A stretch of 64,000 nt of DNA from assembly GCF_006439055.1 (NCBI RefSeq), contig NZ_RCZC01000009.1:1993-65992 (forward strand). The letters run 5' to 3'. The notes beneath the pieces are model-generated. The model was not told the origin of the DNA. It searched no databases and worked only from the letters and a program-made list of their open reading frames with translations. The stretch comes from Sphingomonas glacialis. Lineage in GTDB: Bacteria > Pseudomonadota > Alphaproteobacteria > Sphingomonadales > Sphingomonadaceae. Both the position numbers and the translations under genes were made by a program. Positions 62,386 through 64,000 of the stretch are shown in pieces (within the stretch, counting starts at the first letter, position 1; each line of letters starts with the position of its first letter).

Positions 62386-62520
62386 CCCCGGGCACCGGGG
62401 GAGGTGGCAGCCGCAGGCTGACGGAGGGGGCCTCTCCGCGAGCGCACCGCTCGTGGCGCGGCCCCCTCCACCCTTCGCTAAATGCTCAGGGTCCCCCTCC
62501 CCCGCTACGCGGGGGAGGAT
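62386..62520. repeat. Sphingomonad intergenic GC-rich repeat / convergent terminator
   Basis: Begins ATCCTCCCCCGGG and ends CCCCGCTACGCGGGGGAGGAT, so the outer ends are complementary; internal hairpins include CCTCCCCCGGGCACCGGGGG and GAGCGCACCGCTC. Such TCCTCCCCC...GGAGGTGGC...GACGGAGGGGGC units are frequent between sphingomonad genes. Lying between two convergent genes it may stop transcription from both sides. Confidence 0.75.
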
Positions 62521-64000
62521 TATCCGGAATTGCGCAGCGCGGTCGCGATCGCGTTGATCGACAGCAGGATGCCTTCGCCGATCCGCTCGTCCTCGTCGCC
62601 CGCGCGGCGGCGCTTGATCAGTTCGATCTGGAGCAGGTTGAGCGGCTCGATATAGGGCAGCCGCAGCCTGATCGACGCGTCGAGCGCGGGATGCGCCTCG
62701 AGCAGCCGCGACTGGCCGGTCACCGCGAGCAGACCGTCATGCGCCTGCTGCCACCCCGTCACGATCCGCGGGAAGATCGCATCGGCCAGCGCCCGGTCCT
62801 CGACCAGCGTCGCGTAGCGGGCGGCAATGTCCATGTCGGACTTGGCGATGACCTGCTCCATATTGGCGAGGCTCGCGGCGAAGAACGGCCACCCTTGCGC
62901 CATTTCGGCGAGCAGGCCCTTGTCCTCGAAAGCGTCGAGCGCCTGGCCGACGCCGTACCAGCCCGGCAGCATCACGCGCGCCTGCGCCCAGCTGAAGACC
63001 CAGGGAATCGCGCGCAGATCCTCGATCTTGTCGGACTTGGTGCGGCTCGCCGGGCGGCTGCCGATCTTGAGGCCGGCGATCTCGACGATCGGCGTCATCT
63101 GCCGGAAGAAGGTGCGGAAGCCCTCGGTTCCATACACCAGGTCGCGATACGCCGCGAAGGCCGAGGCCGAGAGCGTGTCCATCGCCGCCGAGAAACGCTG
63201 CGTATCGGCGGCCGACAGCGCATCGGGTTCGAGGCTGGCGAGCAACGTCGCCGAGGCCATCGCCTCGAGATTGGTGATCGCACTTTCGCGCGTGCCGTAT
63301 TTGCCCGCGATCACTTCGCCCTGCTCGGTGATGCGGATGCGGCCCTGGACGGTGCCCGACGGCTGCGCGCGGATCGCCGCGAAGGCCGAGCCGCCGCCGC
63401 GCCCGACCGCACCGCCGCGGCCGTGGAACAGCTGCATGCCCACCCCGGCCCCGGCGAACACGCCCTTCAGCGCGGTCGAGGCCTTCGACAGGCTCCAGGT
63501 CGAGGTGAGATAGCCGCCATCCTTGTTGCTGTCGGAATAGCCGATCATCACTTCCTGGAAGCTGCGCGCCGCGGTGATGCCGCGCACCTCGGGGAGCGAG
63601 AACCATTCGGTCATGATGCCGGGCGCGGCCTCGAGATCGCCGATCGTCTCGAACAGCGGCACTGCCATGATCGCGGCACTCGGGTTCTCTCCCCCGCGGT
63701 AGAGGCCGACTTCCTTGAGCAGGATGTTGAGCTCGAGCAGGTCGGACACCGATTGCGCCATCGAGACGATATGCTGGACGATGCACGCCGGGCCGTATGT
63801 GGCATGCGCGTCGGCCGCGGCGCGGACGATCGCGAGTTCGGACTTGGTCTCGTCCGAATAATCGGCGAACGGGCTGGCGAGCGGACGCGCGTTCGACAGT
63901 TCGTGGCGCAGCAGCGAGACACGCTGCGATTCGTTGAGCGACAGGTAATCGCCCTCGACGCCCGCCACCTTGAGCAGTTCGGCGACGACGCGCTCGTGGA
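62520..64000 (-). CDS. ppc: Phosphoenolpyruvate carboxylase, C-terminal part (runs off window end)
   Basis: The frame stays open to base 64000, giving about 492 codons of the C-terminal half; a full enzyme is ~880-930 residues. Signature FHGRGGAVGRGGG holds the catalytic Arg loop; GYSDSNKDGGYLTSTWSLSK carries the substrate/metal region; the C-terminal IATALRNSG resembles the allosteric/active-site tail ending in NTG. It carboxylates PEP to oxaloacetate for anaplerosis. The 5' end, start codon and promoter lie beyond the window. Confidence 0.95.
   Translation of the reverse strand, partial: HERVVAELLKVAGVEGDYLSLNESQRVSLLRHELSNARPLASPFADYSDETKSELAIVRAAADAHATYGPACIVQHIVSMAQSVSDLLELNILLKEVGLYRGGENPSAAIMAVPLFETIGDLEAAPGIMTEWFSLPEVRGITAARSFQEVMIGYSDSNKDGGYLTSTWSLSKASTALKGVFAGAGVGMQLFHGRGGAVGRGGGSAFAAIRAQPSGTVQGRIRITEQGEVIAGKYGTRESAITNLEAMASATLLASLEPDALSAADTQRFSAAMDTLSASAFAAYRDLVYGTEGFRTFFRQMTPIVEIAGLKIGSRPASRTKSDKIEDLRAIPWVFSWAQARVMLPGWYGVGQALDAFEDKGLLAEMAQGWPFFAASLANMEQVIAKSDMDIAARYATLVEDRALADAIFPRIVTGWQQAHDGLLAVTGQSRLLEAHPALDASIRLRLPYIEPLNLLQIELIKRRRAGDEDERIGEGILLSINAIATALRNSG

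Overview
The window looks like chromosomal DNA from a high-GC alphaproteobacterium of the Sphingomonadales (Sphingomonas type). The evidence is the rRNA operon end with a following tRNA-fMet, LigAB-type aromatic genes, sphingomonad-style GC-rich intergenic repeats, Ti-type mobilization genes and many ATGA start/stop overlaps. All family assignments come from reading translations and motifs; no database search was run.

Layout. (1) 1-2022: 3' part of 23S rRNA, 5S rRNA, tRNA-fMet and a terminator. (2) 2.1-4.5 kb: a mutated IS3-family element that abuts the 3' remnant of a group II intron, then a tRNA-Glu 3'-half fragment and nested inverted repeats. (3) 4.5-10.5 kb: one giant autotransporter gene with internal ~1.5 kb duplications. 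(4) 10.6-13.6 kb: a gene graveyard holding an APH(3')-like aminoglycoside phosphotransferase pseudogene, a polysaccharide deacetylase pseudogene and an IS110 stub. (5) 13.6-22.5 kb: remains of a mobilizable element, with an MNT-HEPN fusion protein, TraD/TraC, a probable oriT region, the TraA relaxase-helicase, two small unknown genes and a TraD/VirD4-like coupling ATPase. There are no type IV channel genes and no integrase. (6) 22.7-28.5 kb: divergent SDR/TetR genes with a palindromic operator, an MscS-type channel, and an alpha/beta hydrolase with an NTF2-like protein. (7) 28.7-40.4 kb: an aromatic-acid catabolic block. It has an outer-membrane channel, then a tight seven-gene minus-strand operon (two Rieske oxygenases, two matching reductases, LigAB ring-cleavage dioxygenase, formaldehyde dehydrogenase) ending in a LysR regulator, then a divergent GntR regulator and an AAHS-type transporter. 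The likely flow is uptake of a methoxylated benzoate, O-demethylation releasing formaldehyde, formaldehyde oxidation, and 4,5-cleavage of protocatechuate. The lower pathway is not in the window.

(8) 40.5-44 kb: cytochrome b561, a decayed regulator, ArsH, TenA and a sulfite-oxidase-like molybdoenzyme. (9) 44.3-54 kb: the most intriguing region, a glycoconjugate locus in divergent operons. It encodes a GT4, a GT2, a MurG-like GT, a sucrose-phosphate synthase/phosphatase-like fusion, another GT2, a fused PIG-L deacetylase/NodS-like methyltransferase, a third GT2 and an acyl-CoA-dehydrogenase-like flavoprotein. It has no obvious lipid-carrier, flippase or export gene. The enzyme set recalls the chemistry of lipochito-oligosaccharide decoration (glycosyl transfer, N-deacetylation, methylation, acyl handling), but the product is unknown. 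(10) 54.4-64 kb: housekeeping genes: tRNA-Thr, aminopeptidase P, a mutated chemotaxis receptor, oligopeptidase B, DedA, a thioesterase, a PEBP-family protein and the 3' part of ppc, with intergenic palindromic repeats.
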